From contig CAYPRX010000013.1 of assembly GCA_964413265.1 (NCBI GenBank), positions 62,001 to 126,000 on the forward strand: 64,000 nt of DNA, in the 5' to 3' direction. The translations under genes were made by a program, and so were the position numbers. Positions 36,410-47,200 of the stretch are shown here, one piece after another. Positions within the stretch are counted from its first letter, which is position 1, and each line of letters begins with the position of its first letter. Under the pieces are notes generated by a model. That model was not told the origin of the DNA. It searched no databases and saw only the letters and a program-made list of their open reading frames with translations. The DNA comes from CAVYGN01 sp964413265. GTDB lineage: Bacteria > Spirochaetota > Brevinematia > Brevinematales > JAOACQ01.

Positions 36410-37462
36410 TCATATATTGAAAAGGATATTTATAACGTCTCCATCTTTTACAATATAATCTTTGCCCTCTAATCTGAGCTTGCCGTTTTTTTTCGCTTCC
36501 TGAAGACTGCCGCAGGCGGCCAGGTCATCAAAAGATACGACCTCTGCCCTTATAAAGCCCTTTTCAAGGTCGGTATGGATCCTCCCTGCGGCCTTCTGAA
36601 CGTTAAATCCGCCGGGAATGCTCCATGCCCTGACTTCATCAGATCCGACTGTAAGGAAAGAAATAAGATTCAATGTTTTATATATGTATTGAAGGAATCT
36701 GTTCATAGCAGGTTCAGAAAGGCCCATATCCAGCAGGAAATCCCCCTGGTCTTCCATAGGAAGCTGGGATATTTCCATTTCTAGATCTCCTCTGAGTGGA
36801 AAAACAGTTATCTTATAAACTTCAGCCAAATGTACAAGGCCTGAGGTATCAGTGTTTGATTCACCGCTATTAATAATGACAATGATGGGTTTTGCAGTTA
36901 TAAAGCTGAATCCCGCGAAAAGTTTTAAATCTTCCTCAGTTAAAAAATCAACGCCAATTAGAGAACCGGATAAGAGTTTTTCCGACATCCTGTCAAGAAG
37001 CTGGTATTCCCGTGTTGTTTTTTTCGCCTCCCGGTTTAATCTTTCCTTGCGCTTTTCAATCATTTCATAATCGCTGTAAATGAGAGAATCCATGACCTTT
37101 TTCAGATCAGCTTCCGGGTCTACTTTATCAAGGGGGTGGGGGACAGATTCATTATTAAATGCCCTTACGATAATAACTACAGCATTGAGGTTCCTGATAT
37201 CAGCCATGGATGAAGGGGTGATGCCTCCGTCCTGTGAAATCTCTACCTGAAGGTCCTCGAAAGTTACTGTCGCAAATATTGTCTTTCCCGGTTTAAACAT
37301 TTCTGTCAGTATATCGACCCTCTTATCCGGTACCTTGACCTCTGCTATATTCTTTTCTTTCTTACCTCCGGAGTATGTAGAAAGAGATGCGTTTTTTCCG
37401 GTCAGGGAATTGAAGATCGTTGTTTTTCCGGAAAGGGGCAAACCTATAAGTCCTGTTTCCAT
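36410..37462 (-). CDS. ychF: YchF/OLA1-type ATPase
   Basis: 350 residues. An Obg-related P-loop protein. Walker A 'GLIGLPLSGKTTIFNSL' at 5-21, G3-like stretch around 'VTFEDLQVEISQ', and a G4 position reading N-S-G-E ('IVIINSGESN', near 198), matching the N-x-x-E of YchF that switches preference from GTP to ATP. The last 60 residues are a TGS domain ending 'GDVINILFNI'. Known YchF binds ribosomes and influences translation and stress responses. Slightly shorter than E. coli YchF (363). AGGAAGG precedes the ATG. Confidence 0.9.
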   Translation of the reverse strand: METGLIGLPLSGKTTIFNSLTGKNASLSTYSGGKKEKNIAEVKVPDKRVDILTEMFKPGKTIFATVTFEDLQVEISQDGGITPSSMADIRNLNAVVIIVRAFNNESVPHPLDKVDPEADLKKVMDSLIYSDYEMIEKRKERLNREAKKTTREYQLLDRMSEKLLSGSLIGVDFLTEEDLKLFAGFSFITAKPIIVIINSGESNTDTSGLVHLAEVYKITVFPLRGDLEMEISQLPMEDQGDFLLDMGLSEPAMNRFLQYIYKTLNLISFLTVGSDEVRAWSIPGGFNVQKAAGRIHTDLEKGFIRAEVVSFDDLAACGSLQEAKKNGKLRLEGKDYIVKDGDVINILFNI

Positions 37463-37536
37463 TATCCTTCCTCATTTAAGGAAATCCTCTTGGCCTGGAT
37501 AAATTTTAACATGGCGTGTGAAAAATGAAAAGATTA

Positions 37537-39666
37537 TCAAACCCTGGGGGGAACTTTAATCTCGTTAAAACGGATGGTACATTTTACTCCGCCATGGGAT
37601 TCAAAGATAACACTTCCGAGAAGCTGCTGTTCCCCGATCCAGAAGATGCTCTGCAGGCCCATCCTGTTGTTTTTCCTGAAATCGAATCCGTCGCTGACTC
37701 CTATGCCGTTATCAGAAACCATCAGCTCAATTACTCCGTCTGTACTTTTATGCAATGAGATTCTGATCTCCCCCTCCCTTTCCTTCGGAAAGGCGTGCTT
37801 GTAGGCGTTCGATAAAAGTTCATTGAGAATCAGCCCGAACGGGACTGCCGAATCAATCTGAAGAGGAAGATTTTCAATATCAAGAAGAAGTTTGACCCTG
37901 CTGGAAATATTCCTGTACACCGATTTGAGACGGCTTATAAGATCGTTGATATATTCTTTTATATAAATGTTGGTTAAATCTTTGGATTGGTATAATTTAT
38001 GATGTACGAGGGCCATGGAATGAATACGGTTTTCCATATCCTCGAAAATATTTTTAAGATTCGCATCATTTGAGAAACTGGTTTCAAGGTTCAAAAGGCT
38101 GTTTATGACCTGCATATTGTTCTGAGTCCGGTGATAAAGCTCCCTTAAAAGAGCTTCTTTTTCTTCAAGCGCTTTTTTTCTTCCTGTGATGTTCACAACG
38201 ATACCGATCAGCATATGGCCTTTATCAGTCGCAATGGAGAATAATCTTGATTCAAGTACCATCTTGGATACACCCTTTATCAGGACTTTCTCTTCATATA
38301 CCCTCTCTGTCAAAGCCGAATTTCCGGTTTCCAGTGTTTCCATAAGGCTTTTTTTCACGTCTTCCGGTAGGTTGGGGGTAATTTTTATATTTTTCAATGA
38401 TAAAATTATGTCCCATATGTTTTGGCCGATCGCGTCTATGGTTTTTATACCTGAAAATTTCTCCATGGTCCTGTTCCAGGAGATAATCCTGCCAGTCTCA
38501 TCGGTAACCATGATGCCCTCGAAGGATTCGTCAATAACCCTCCTGTACTTTTCCTCGCTGTCCTTGAGGGCCTGCTGGGCTGTTTTTCTGTTTACGATAT
38601 TGATAAAAAGAAAGATAATAAGCAGGCTTTCCATAAGGACAATAGCTGTAACGGTGATGATTGCAGGAAAATACTTTTCCAGGAAGGAGTGTTCCCTGAA
38701 CATAACGATGCTTCCGGGAGGAAGTTTTGCTGTGGATATTCCCCAGCGCTTTAATTCACGCCAATCAAAGAGCAGTGCGTATTTCGGTTTATCCTGGATC
38801 TTTATTTCTGATATTTTTTCACCTCTGAGCATGTGCAGGGCTGCTTCCCCTGCAACGTTTCCCATATGTTCATAACTTATCATCACTCCGCCCGTTGTAC
38901 CGGTTCCTATGGTAACATCGGAGGTTGTGAAGAACGGCACATGGCTTCTTGAATGGATGAGATTCAATATGTTGAAAGGATCACTGCGGGAAAAAGTTGA
39001 CATCAGTATAAATGAGTCTGGAGGAAGTTTTACCACCTTATCTAAAAGTACCTCACTTGAAAGATTTGTAAGCCATATAATATCAATATTTTTATCCAGT
39101 CCTTTTAAATCCTCTCCTATGTTTTGAGAATATTCAATTTCAAGGGGATTGTTGCCTGCAATTACGGCAATATGCCTTGTTCCCGGCAGGAGTTTAAGGG
39201 CCGTTTCAACCGTACCCTTGAAATCGATTTTTTCAAAAACTATAAAGATATCATTAGTCCTCTTTTGGATATAACTGCTCGTGCAGCAAATATAAGGACC
39301 GCTCAGCCCGATATAATTTCCGTATTTCCTGATTAAATCAATGGCAGGCTTGAAAAAGGCAATCACTAAATCCGCTTTACTCGAATGATATTTGGATCTC
39401 AAAATATCCGCCTGATACTTTTCAAATGCGAGGCTTGTATATTTATCCATGTCCAAATATTCATAAAGAAAATCAATTTTAAAGTCTCTTGAATCCATCA
39501 TTTTATCCGTCAGGCCTTTTTTAAATAGCTCCTGGAAACGTATGCCGTAATGGTCCGAAAACAATACAAGCACCCTTTTTGATTTAACATAAGCAGCACA
39601 CGAATTCGAAAATAAAACACATGTCAAAACTTCGCAGATGATTGCGAGCGCGATAATACATTTCAT
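37537..39666 (-). CDS. sensor histidine kinase, ABC_sub_bind - PAS - HisKA_2
   Basis: 709 residues. Residues 1-25 are a signal/anchor; 30-325 resemble the ABC-transporter substrate-binding-like sensor domain (sequence such as 'VIAFFKPAIDLIRKYGNYIGL', 'RHIAVIAGNNP'). A membrane segment lies near 330-355, a PAS domain near 375-495 ('RRVIDESFEGIMVTDETGRIISWN'), a HisKA_2 domain with phospho-acceptor H512 in 'ELYHRTQNNMQVINSLL', and an HATPase domain near 600-705 ('GLILNELLSNAYKHAFP', 'SDNGIGV'). No receiver domain and no adjacent response regulator. HisKA_2 kinases typically partner with atypical regulators. Ligand unknown. Confidence 0.88.
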   Translation of the reverse strand: MKCIIALAIICEVLTCVLFSNSCAAYVKSKRVLVLFSDHYGIRFQELFKKGLTDKMMDSRDFKIDFLYEYLDMDKYTSLAFEKYQADILRSKYHSSKADLVIAFFKPAIDLIRKYGNYIGLSGPYICCTSSYIQKRTNDIFIVFEKIDFKGTVETALKLLPGTRHIAVIAGNNPLEIEYSQNIGEDLKGLDKNIDIIWLTNLSSEVLLDKVVKLPPDSFILMSTFSRSDPFNILNLIHSRSHVPFFTTSDVTIGTGTTGGVMISYEHMGNVAGEAALHMLRGEKISEIKIQDKPKYALLFDWRELKRWGISTAKLPPGSIVMFREHSFLEKYFPAIITVTAIVLMESLLIIFLFINIVNRKTAQQALKDSEEKYRRVIDESFEGIMVTDETGRIISWNRTMEKFSGIKTIDAIGQNIWDIILSLKNIKITPNLPEDVKKSLMETLETGNSALTERVYEEKVLIKGVSKMVLESRLFSIATDKGHMLIGIVVNITGRKKALEEKEALLRELYHRTQNNMQVINSLLNLETSFSNDANLKNIFEDMENRIHSMALVHHKLYQSKDLTNIYIKEYINDLISRLKSVYRNISSRVKLLLDIENLPLQIDSAVPFGLILNELLSNAYKHAFPKEREGEIRISLHKSTDGVIELMVSDNGIGVSDGFDFRKNNRMGLQSIFWIGEQQLLGSVIFESHGGVKCTIRFNEIKVPPRV

Positions 39667-39721
39667 ATTAAACCTTAGATGAATTATAGACTAATTGAAG
39701 CTTAAATTCAATGATGAAATG

Positions 39722-40660
39722 TTAATTTATTTTCATTTTGAAATACTTTTTAATTGCTCTTCTTGGGAGTATAAATTCAACTGCAGAAGGTACACATTCG
39801 ATCTCTACAGGAAGGTTGCCCGATAATTCACCGTCGAGCTGGGTATGAACATAACGGCTCGAAGATATTCTGACGCTTCTAGCCTGATAAACTGCTGCCC
39901 TCTTCATAAAAATCGGGAATAAGCTCAACGCATTAAAATGAAAAAAAGTGAATGCAACCCGGAATATAAGCCCCAGCATAGCCAGATAACCGCTTTTCTT
40001 GTATATAAAGACATCCAGCAGCCCATCAAACGGGTTGGCACGGGGGCTGATAGTAAAATATACCCCGTAACGGCTTGTGTTTGATACAAGGGCGAAAGTT
40101 CCCCTCTCCCTGATCTTTTTATCGATTTCAACCTCGATCGGTGGATAGCTGTATTTTGTGATTGCTTTCAGGGCTCCTAAAAAAAAGACAACCTGTCCCA
40201 GTCTTTTTTTTAAACCCAGGCTCTGGATCTGCTTTATCATGTATGCATCAAAACCTGCTCCGCACATTAAAAGAAAATACCTGTTATTGCTTCTGGCAAC
40301 ATCTATTCTGAGGCTTCTTCCTTTCCGTATCATTTTGCATATCTTTCGTAAACTTCTCGGAAAAGACATTTCCTTAGCGAAAACATTGCCGGTTCCCCAG
40401 GGAATGATCCCCATTTTCTTTGATGAGCCGATAATGCCGTTAAGTACCTCGTTTATTGTTCCATCGCCCCCGCCTCCAATAATACAGTCATAATCAGACT
40501 CGCAGGCTTTTTTCGTTATTTTTTCAGCATGTCCGGCGTATTCTGTGTAAATTACAGACAGCTCGAGGCCATGTCTTTCAAAATAAGATATAACATACTC
40601 AATATTATTTTGCTGAGCGCGTGACCCTGAAGTCGGGTTTACAATAAGCAGATATTTCAT
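39722..40660 (-). CDS. diacylglycerol kinase-like lipid kinase
   Basis: 312 residues. DAGK catalytic fold: 'LLIVNPTSGSRAQQN' at 4-18, 'CIIGGGGDGTINEVLNGI' near 58-75 (nucleotide-binding Gly run) and 'KKMGIIPWGTGNVFAKEM' near 80-100; C-terminal beta-sandwich with 'PRANPFDGLLDVFI' near 228. The family (DgkB, YegS, BmrU) phosphorylates diacylglycerol or related lipids using ATP. It lies 19 nt after the 573-residue gene and 55 nt before the kinase gene. Substrate is not assignable. Confidence 0.88.
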   Translation of the reverse strand: MKYLLIVNPTSGSRAQQNNIEYVISYFERHGLELSVIYTEYAGHAEKITKKACESDYDCIIGGGGDGTINEVLNGIIGSSKKMGIIPWGTGNVFAKEMSFPRSLRKICKMIRKGRSLRIDVARSNNRYFLLMCGAGFDAYMIKQIQSLGLKKRLGQVVFFLGALKAITKYSYPPIEVEIDKKIRERGTFALVSNTSRYGVYFTISPRANPFDGLLDVFIYKKSGYLAMLGLIFRVAFTFFHFNALSLFPIFMKRAAVYQARSVRISSSRYVHTQLDGELSGNLPVEIECVPSAVEFILPRRAIKKYFKMKIN

Positions 40661-40679
40661 AACATTATTCCAGGATAAT

Positions 40680-42401
40680 TTATTTGAGAAATGTGGTTAC
40701 GGGCATTCCCTGCTTTCCTGCCAGGAGGGGAAAATTACCCCTCATCAGCCTGTATAGGGTTAAAAGCAATCCGGTAGTAAGAGAATTGTACAACAACCGG
40801 TCAAGTAATCTATAACGCGGCTTTTTCCGGATAAAAATACCTAAAATAAATTTGAAAGAAGGAGAATAATAAGACTTCCTGAAATTGATGTAAAAATGAT
40901 AGCCTTCTGGATAGTCAGATCTGTAGTTTTTCAATAGCTTTTTAATTTTTTTCATGGCTTTATCCATATCCTTATCGTAAATAACTTTACGACAAAGATA
41001 AAGAAGTCTGAAAGTCCTGTAATGGAATTTATAGTCATAAGGAAGCCTCAGCCTGGAATTCAGAGCTCCCATCCTTTTTATTGATAGAAGCGCCAGCTTT
41101 CCCTTTTCCAGAGACAATTTCCAATTCGCAGTGCATGAACGGTAAGCCATTACCACAAGGCTTGTCAAAGTAACCTGATCCCAGAGTATGTGAAGAAGAG
41201 GTGATATCCTGATCTTGTTGAAATAATACTCTTTTTTACAGAATTCCGGGTCATAGTAAAGATTTTTAACGACTTTGTCCGAAAGGAGGAGGAATTCATA
41301 AAAATCCAGAAAAGAATTTTTCCTTTTTTCTCCGTTTAAGTAGAAGTTAAAATAGAGCCTGGCTGCTTCCCTGGAAGACAGACCTTCGCAGAATATTTTA
41401 ATGGTCACGAATGTATTTATCTCGTTCCAGATAGAACTCTTTTTCATAAAGGTAAAATTTCTGAAAGCGGACCAGCCTCCTGTCTGGCACCATACGTATA
41501 TTCCGAGTATATCTTCACGGTCTTTCAGCTGATCAAAATATCCACTATAATCCTCGCCAATATAAGATGGGAACTCACCGAAACCCTCATACTCCCTCCT
41601 GGCCTGGAGTTCTATGATTTTTCTCTGGCCGTCTTTAAAAAAAAGAGGGTTCAGCCTCAAGTACCTGAAAAAATCGGCACTTCCATATTTTAAAGATAAA
41701 ATGAAAAAGGGACTGTTTATTCCGGAGGTTAATTTTGCCAGTGTTTTTTCATTCCACATAATGTCTCCGATAGAATATCCTCCTGTTGTCCATGTACGGA
41801 AAATAAATAGTTTTTTTCTTTTTTCGAAAGAGGGAAGAAGAAATTTCAAAAAAGAATTTGCATATTCTGGCGTCCTGATTACAGGGGAACTCATAAAATC
41901 GCCCTCTACATCCACACCGTCGGATTCCCCGAACCTGAAAATAACCCCGGAAACATCAGGGTATTCGTCAAATAAAAGCTCAAGATAGGATTTAAGGATC
42001 CTCTTAAGACCAATTCTGTTTATTTTCATATAAGTTCTGATAAATTCGTTGAAAAACATTATATCGGTATTGATAAATACCTTGAGCCCTGAATGTATGG
42101 ATTCCCTGATAAGGGTTTTAAATTCCACGGCATATTTTTTTATTTTTTTCCTCAAAAAATCCCCGTAAAACGGCTGGCTCACCATGTGGGCCATATCATC
42201 GAGAGCAATGGCGTTATAACCCATAACTGATACTTTTCCGATATAATCATTAAAAAGTTCCTGTATATCCTTATGTTTTTTTTTATTATACTCACCGTTT
42301 TTTTCGAGCCTCTCAAAAGGAATTTTCGACCAATTTATGCTCTTGCGGGGGTGCATGGTAAAAAAAGGGCTGGAAGAGTCAATGATGAATAATTCTCTCA
42401 C
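40680..42401 (-). CDS. large protein of unknown family, possible TIM-barrel hydrolase
   Basis: 573 residues, no signal peptide or clear membrane helix. The N-terminal half alternates beta strands and helices in barrel-like order: 'YNAIALDDMAHMV' near 65, 'GLKVFINTDIMFF' near 107, 'GVIFRFGESDGVD' near 150, 'KLFIFRTWTTGGYS' near 195, 'GIYVWCQTGGWSAFRN' near 305. This order, with Asp/Glu at strand ends (D70-71, E155), is reminiscent of retaining glycosidases. The C-terminal 230 residues are helical and rich in Tyr, Lys and Arg. Sits between cstA (15 nt) and the lipid kinase (19 nt), so in one operon. I do not recognise the family. Confidence 0.55.
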   Translation of the reverse strand: MRELFIIDSSSPFFTMHPRKSINWSKIPFERLEKNGEYNKKKHKDIQELFNDYIGKVSVMGYNAIALDDMAHMVSQPFYGDFLRKKIKKYAVEFKTLIRESIHSGLKVFINTDIMFFNEFIRTYMKINRIGLKRILKSYLELLFDEYPDVSGVIFRFGESDGVDVEGDFMSSPVIRTPEYANSFLKFLLPSFEKRKKLFIFRTWTTGGYSIGDIMWNEKTLAKLTSGINSPFFILSLKYGSADFFRYLRLNPLFFKDGQRKIIELQARREYEGFGEFPSYIGEDYSGYFDQLKDREDILGIYVWCQTGGWSAFRNFTFMKKSSIWNEINTFVTIKIFCEGLSSREAARLYFNFYLNGEKRKNSFLDFYEFLLLSDKVVKNLYYDPEFCKKEYYFNKIRISPLLHILWDQVTLTSLVVMAYRSCTANWKLSLEKGKLALLSIKRMGALNSRLRLPYDYKFHYRTFRLLYLCRKVIYDKDMDKAMKKIKKLLKNYRSDYPEGYHFYINFRKSYYSPSFKFILGIFIRKKPRYRLLDRLLYNSLTTGLLLTLYRLMRGNFPLLAGKQGMPVTTFLK

Positions 42402-42416
42402 CCGATAATTCTCCTT

Positions 42417-44228
42417 TTAATCAGATACTCCTAGCGTTATTGCCGAAGGCAGAGACGGGATCCCTTTTTTGTAATATCCGTACCATTTGACAAAGCAGTC
42501 GCAAACGATGATCACGACTAGAAAAAGCATAATTCCAGACAAAACTGCATTGAGATAACCGTTAAAGGTCCTTTTCGGCAGGTAATTGATGAATATATTC
42601 ATCACTGAGGCTGTTACCGTAGTTACGAACATGAAAAGCATGGGTAGGAAGGTGATCAGCGCATAGGAAGACTTTTTATTATTTCTCAGGATAATTGAAG
42701 TGCCTATTGCTAGAGCAGCGGTTGCAAGAAGCTGGTTAGCTACCCCGAACATCGGCCAGATCGTAGCGATGTCGCCGTTGTAAACGAGATATCCCCAGGC
42801 GAAAACGACAAAGCCGCTGGTTATAAGCACTCCCGGGTACCATTTTCTGTTCCCTATGGGCTTGAAGACCTTGCCTGCTATGTCCTGGGTAATATACCTG
42901 GCTACCCTTGTTCCGGCATCAACAGTTGTGAGTATAAACAGGGCTTCGAACATAATTATGAAATGATAGAAAAAACCCATAAGCTGCTTGAATCCGGGAA
43001 TGTTTGAAAAGATCTGAGCCATTCCGACTGCAAGGGATACCGCGCCTCCGGGCCTGGCTGTTATATTTTCCTGGACCATCTGAGACAGTTCGTTGAGGTT
43101 TACTGGATTCATCATAAGTGCAGCGAAAGAATTCTTCGAGCAGTTAATTGCGAAGTAATCCTGAGGGAATAATGAGGTAGCGGCGATAAGCGCCATTACA
43201 GAGACGAACCCTTCGATAAGCATAGCACCGTAACCGATCATGGGCATATCTTTCTCGTTAGTAAGCATCTTGGGTGTAGTGCCTGAGGAGATGAGAGAAT
43301 GGAAACCTGAAATCGCTCCGCAGGCTATCGTGATGCAGACGTACGGCCAGACCTTTCCCGGGAAAACCGGACCGCTGCCGTCGATGAATTTTGTGACCGC
43401 CGGCATCTTTATCACAGGCATTACCAGAAAAATTCCGACCGCAAGGAGTATAACCGTTCCGATTTTCAGGTAAGAGCTGATATAATCCCTTGGGGTTAGA
43501 AGCAGCCATACCGGCAGCACGGATGCGCAGAAACCGTATGCAGCGATAATGACCGAAAGCTGTTTCGCATCGAACATAAAAATATTAGCCAGGGCTGATT
43601 TCTGTACATAATATCCTAAAAATACGCCGACAATAAGAAGAACAACACCTATCAGAGAGGCTTCAAAGATCCTTTCTTTTCTGATGACATTCATGTAAAG
43701 CCCTACCAGAAGAGCGGTAGGAATGGTCATGGCAATCGTGAAGGTCCCCCATGCACTCTTATTCAGAGCATTGACCACAACTATCGATAATCCGGCAAGA
43801 GCGGTAATAATGATGAAAAGAATTGCCGCAGCGGTAGCCCCGCCTGTCAATTTACCGACGTAAGTTCGGGCGATCTTATGGAGAGATTCACCATTATGCC
43901 TGACCGAGGCGAAAAGAATGACGTAATCATGTACAGCCCCTGCTAAAACTGAGCCTATCAGTATCCAGATCAGGCCGGGAAGAAAACCGAACTGAGCAGC
44001 AAGGACAGGTCCTACGAGGGGGCCTGCTCCAGCAATAGCCGCAAAATGGTGCCCGAACAGGACGTATTTGTTCGTCGGATGATAATCCTGCCCGTCTTTA
44101 AACCTGTAAGCCGGAGTAATATTCGCCGGATTGACCCGAAGCACTTTGGTAGCAATAAAAGCGGAATAGAACCGGTATGCTATAACAAAAACAAGTATGG
44201 CTGTTATCAGGATAACAATTGAATTCAT
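42417..44228 (-). CDS. cstA: CstA/YjiY-type pyruvate or peptide transporter
   Basis: 603 residues with about 16 hydrophobic segments. The CstA family imports peptides (CstA) or pyruvate (BtsT/YjiY) with protons. Diagnostic regions: 'DYHPTNKYVLFGHHFAAIAGAGPLVGPVLAAQ' region near 48-80, 'GSVLAGAVHDYVILFASVRH' near 97, 'SSGTTPKMLTNE' near 315, and 'FIIMFEALFILTTVDAGTRVARYI' near 420. AAGGAG precedes the ATG six nt. 19 nt after the alpha-2-macroglobulin gene. E. coli CstA is about 700 residues; this shorter form is common outside enterics. Confidence 0.92.
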   Translation of the reverse strand: MNSIVILITAILVFVIAYRFYSAFIATKVLRVNPANITPAYRFKDGQDYHPTNKYVLFGHHFAAIAGAGPLVGPVLAAQFGFLPGLIWILIGSVLAGAVHDYVILFASVRHNGESLHKIARTYVGKLTGGATAAAILFIIITALAGLSIVVVNALNKSAWGTFTIAMTIPTALLVGLYMNVIRKERIFEASLIGVVLLIVGVFLGYYVQKSALANIFMFDAKQLSVIIAAYGFCASVLPVWLLLTPRDYISSYLKIGTVILLAVGIFLVMPVIKMPAVTKFIDGSGPVFPGKVWPYVCITIACGAISGFHSLISSGTTPKMLTNEKDMPMIGYGAMLIEGFVSVMALIAATSLFPQDYFAINCSKNSFAALMMNPVNLNELSQMVQENITARPGGAVSLAVGMAQIFSNIPGFKQLMGFFYHFIIMFEALFILTTVDAGTRVARYITQDIAGKVFKPIGNRKWYPGVLITSGFVVFAWGYLVYNGDIATIWPMFGVANQLLATAALAIGTSIILRNNKKSSYALITFLPMLFMFVTTVTASVMNIFINYLPKRTFNGYLNAVLSGIMLFLVVIIVCDCFVKWYGYYKKGIPSLPSAITLGVSD

Positions 44229-44247
44229 ATAAATCTCCTTGACTTGC

Positions 44248-47200
44248 TTATTTTTCTATCTCGATATCAGTCTGGTATGTGTACCCGAAGACCTCAGGGT
44301 TATACATCTCCTCCGATTTTATCTGTGGAACCTTGAAATGACCAGGTGTAACCGCCCTTACGAGGTACTGGATTGTATGCTTTCCCGGACTCAGGTGCAT
44401 GGCGCTGAATATAACCCTGTCTCTGTATTGTTCCCTGTGTTCGAATGTTCCCCACCACCAGTACCAGTTTTGGCCGTTGTCAGTTTCTCCCTCCTGGAAA
44501 TTTTTCTCGTTTTTCTCTGTAGCAAAATTTAGATTAATCGGCTCGAATCCTGCCGGAAGCTGGTCATCGAGAACTACGAAATTTCTCTCCAGAGGCGTGA
44601 TCAATTCTATTTTTACGATATAACGGTTGCCGCGGATAAAAGAACCTTTTTCCACAGGTTTCCCTGTCTCATAATCATAATAACTTTTGCTTATTGAAAA
44701 CCCTGAATTTCTGGTCAGAGGGTATTTCTTAAGCAGGTATTTGTATTTAAGGAAATAATAGAGGGTCCCTGTACCCTGTTTATGCAGCTCAATATTGATG
44801 CTGTTTTTTATACTGCTGTTAATGTAATATTCACCGCTGACACTGTTGTCAGTTCTGTTCCTGAAAAATGTATTTATTATCTCTTTGTTCTCAACTGCTG
44901 CTACTGCCCTGAAATCCGGCTTTTCCTTTTCATACTTTTCAAGATAAGAGCTGAAAGCCCAGAAAACCATCGCATTTTCATGGGTAAATAGCCAGTTTTC
45001 ACCCTTTCTTTCCTGGATAAGCCAGTTTATGACCTTATAGGAGTCTTTAAAGGGAACGTTAGCCTCGATCAAAGCCTGGAGAACCACTGCCGTGGAGATG
45101 ACATCATCATAATAAAACCAGCCCCAATCTTTATATGAATTGAAGTAAGCTACCGATGCCGTGATCCTTTCCCTCTCAAACAGACTTTTTGTAATGGCTG
45201 ATGTCATATCACCCCTTTCTTTGAAATAGGGGGCAAGAACAAGTGCTTTTAACAGGAAACCGGCAGACGGCAGGTCATCCAACAGGTTTTCCGTATACCC
45301 AAGGTAAGCTTCTTTTATATCGGCCGGTTCGATATACCCGTTCATAGCCGAGACATAAATCGCGAAACAACGGACAAGGGATTTATAGTAAATGGAAACC
45401 CATTTTTCTATTAATCCCCGACCGGCAGAATATTCCTTTGTCCATTCGACAGCCTTTCTGTAGAGTTCGGCGGGGATATTGTAACCGTTTTTCTTAGCCA
45501 TTGTCAGTACAAAAGTCGCATATACGGTCAGGTAGGCATTGGGTTCATAATCTGAATCGGTCCAGTATTTAAATCCATTTTTTCCGACATAATCCTGGAA
45601 TTCGGAAATCACTTTTGTAACTATATTTCTAAGGTCATCCCTTGTTTTGAATTTGAGCAGCCCTGTTTTTATAATGATGTCTTCCCCGAGTATAAGGGGG
45701 AGGATTGATGATGCTTTCTGCTCAAGACAGCCGTAAGGATAATCCACTAGATAATCCACGCTTCCTTTCAGCTCCGTAAAAGCAGAGGGGGATAGCGAAA
45801 ATTCAACCTTACCTGATCCAGGGAGGACATTATCCGTTATGAGGATTTTCTGACGTTTAACTTCCCGGGTTTTTTCATAAAATGCCATGGTTTCATAATT
45901 TTGATTGATTTTAACAGGAATAGTTTCGACAAAACCATCGCTAAAAGGCCCGGAACTCACCAAAATTGTGAATTTGGCATCACGTATCTCTCCCTGCCTT
46001 ACCGAGAAACGGAACAGCACTTCTTTTGATGAATTCATGGGAATAAAGATGTTTGTGTTCTGCCCTGAGGCAAAATCTATCGGTCCGTCTGCCTTAATGG
46101 CAACTGCCATGTTAGCGTCTTTTCCGGTGTAATTATAGATCATAGCTCCGGATTCAAGCGAATCGTTAAATCGCAGGAATCTCGGAAGCGTGGAGAGAAC
46201 CATAAGGGGTTTGCTGGCTGTTATTACGGCGCTTCCGCTGCCGAAAGACGAATCCTTTGTCTGGGCTACAGCCATTATTTTCCAGCTGGTAAGGTTGTCA
46301 GGGACCTTGAAGGTAAATACTGCAGGCGCACCATTGGAGATCATGAGCTTGTCATTAAAATATGCTGATGATTTAAACTCAAGCCTGGGATTAATGCCCA
46401 TACCCGCGATCTTTGCCCGGTTAGATCCGTCACCCCCGACAATTTCCCCCTTTTCAAAAAGGTAACGCTGACCGAATATATACTCTCTCATTTCACTGGT
46501 GAATACTGCCAGTTCCCTGGCTCCGTAAAAGTTGAATATGGGGTCAGGCAGCTCATAGTTTTCAAGATTCAAAATACCCTTGTCGGCGATGGAAACTGTT
46601 ATCTCCGCTTTATCAGCCATTGAACCGTCCGGCTCCTTCACTTCTATAGTTACCCTGGCAGTATCGCCAGGGCGGTAATTGGTTGAATCGGTCATAACCA
46701 TCACTTTAAGCTTCTTACCCTCGGGAATGACATTGAGATTGATATAGCCGATCCTGTAATTAGGCCTCGCAAGGTCTTCATCATTTTTTACCTGGTTTGT
46801 TCCGCTTCTGCCAGTGAACAGCATAACAGAAACATATGCATTGGGAACAAGATCTTTTGTTATTTTTATGGGAATTACTGCCGCACTGTCTGTAATAACG
46901 GCCTGTTCAACCGAATGTATCTTTTCTCTTTCCACTGTTATCAGGGCTGATGCTTTTTTAAAAGGGTTTTTGACAAGGATTAATGCTGTATCTCCAGTAT
47001 GATATTCTTTTTTATCAGATGTCAGATCGATCTCATAGTTGTTCGGCACTTTCCATCCGACTTCTCCTTTTCCAAAGACATAAAAATCTGTTTCGCTTAT
47101 TCCCTCATGACCCCTTACAAAGGTTTTTGCCCTGGCCACGTAATACCCCGGTTCATTGAGACTAAGTGCTACTTCAGTTTTTCCCAGGACTAGCTTTTGC

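Noticed and set aside
37525..37804. Open frames on the plus strand at the 3' end of the histidine kinase gene
   Set aside because: Shadows of the kinase's HATPase domain; no supporting start signal.
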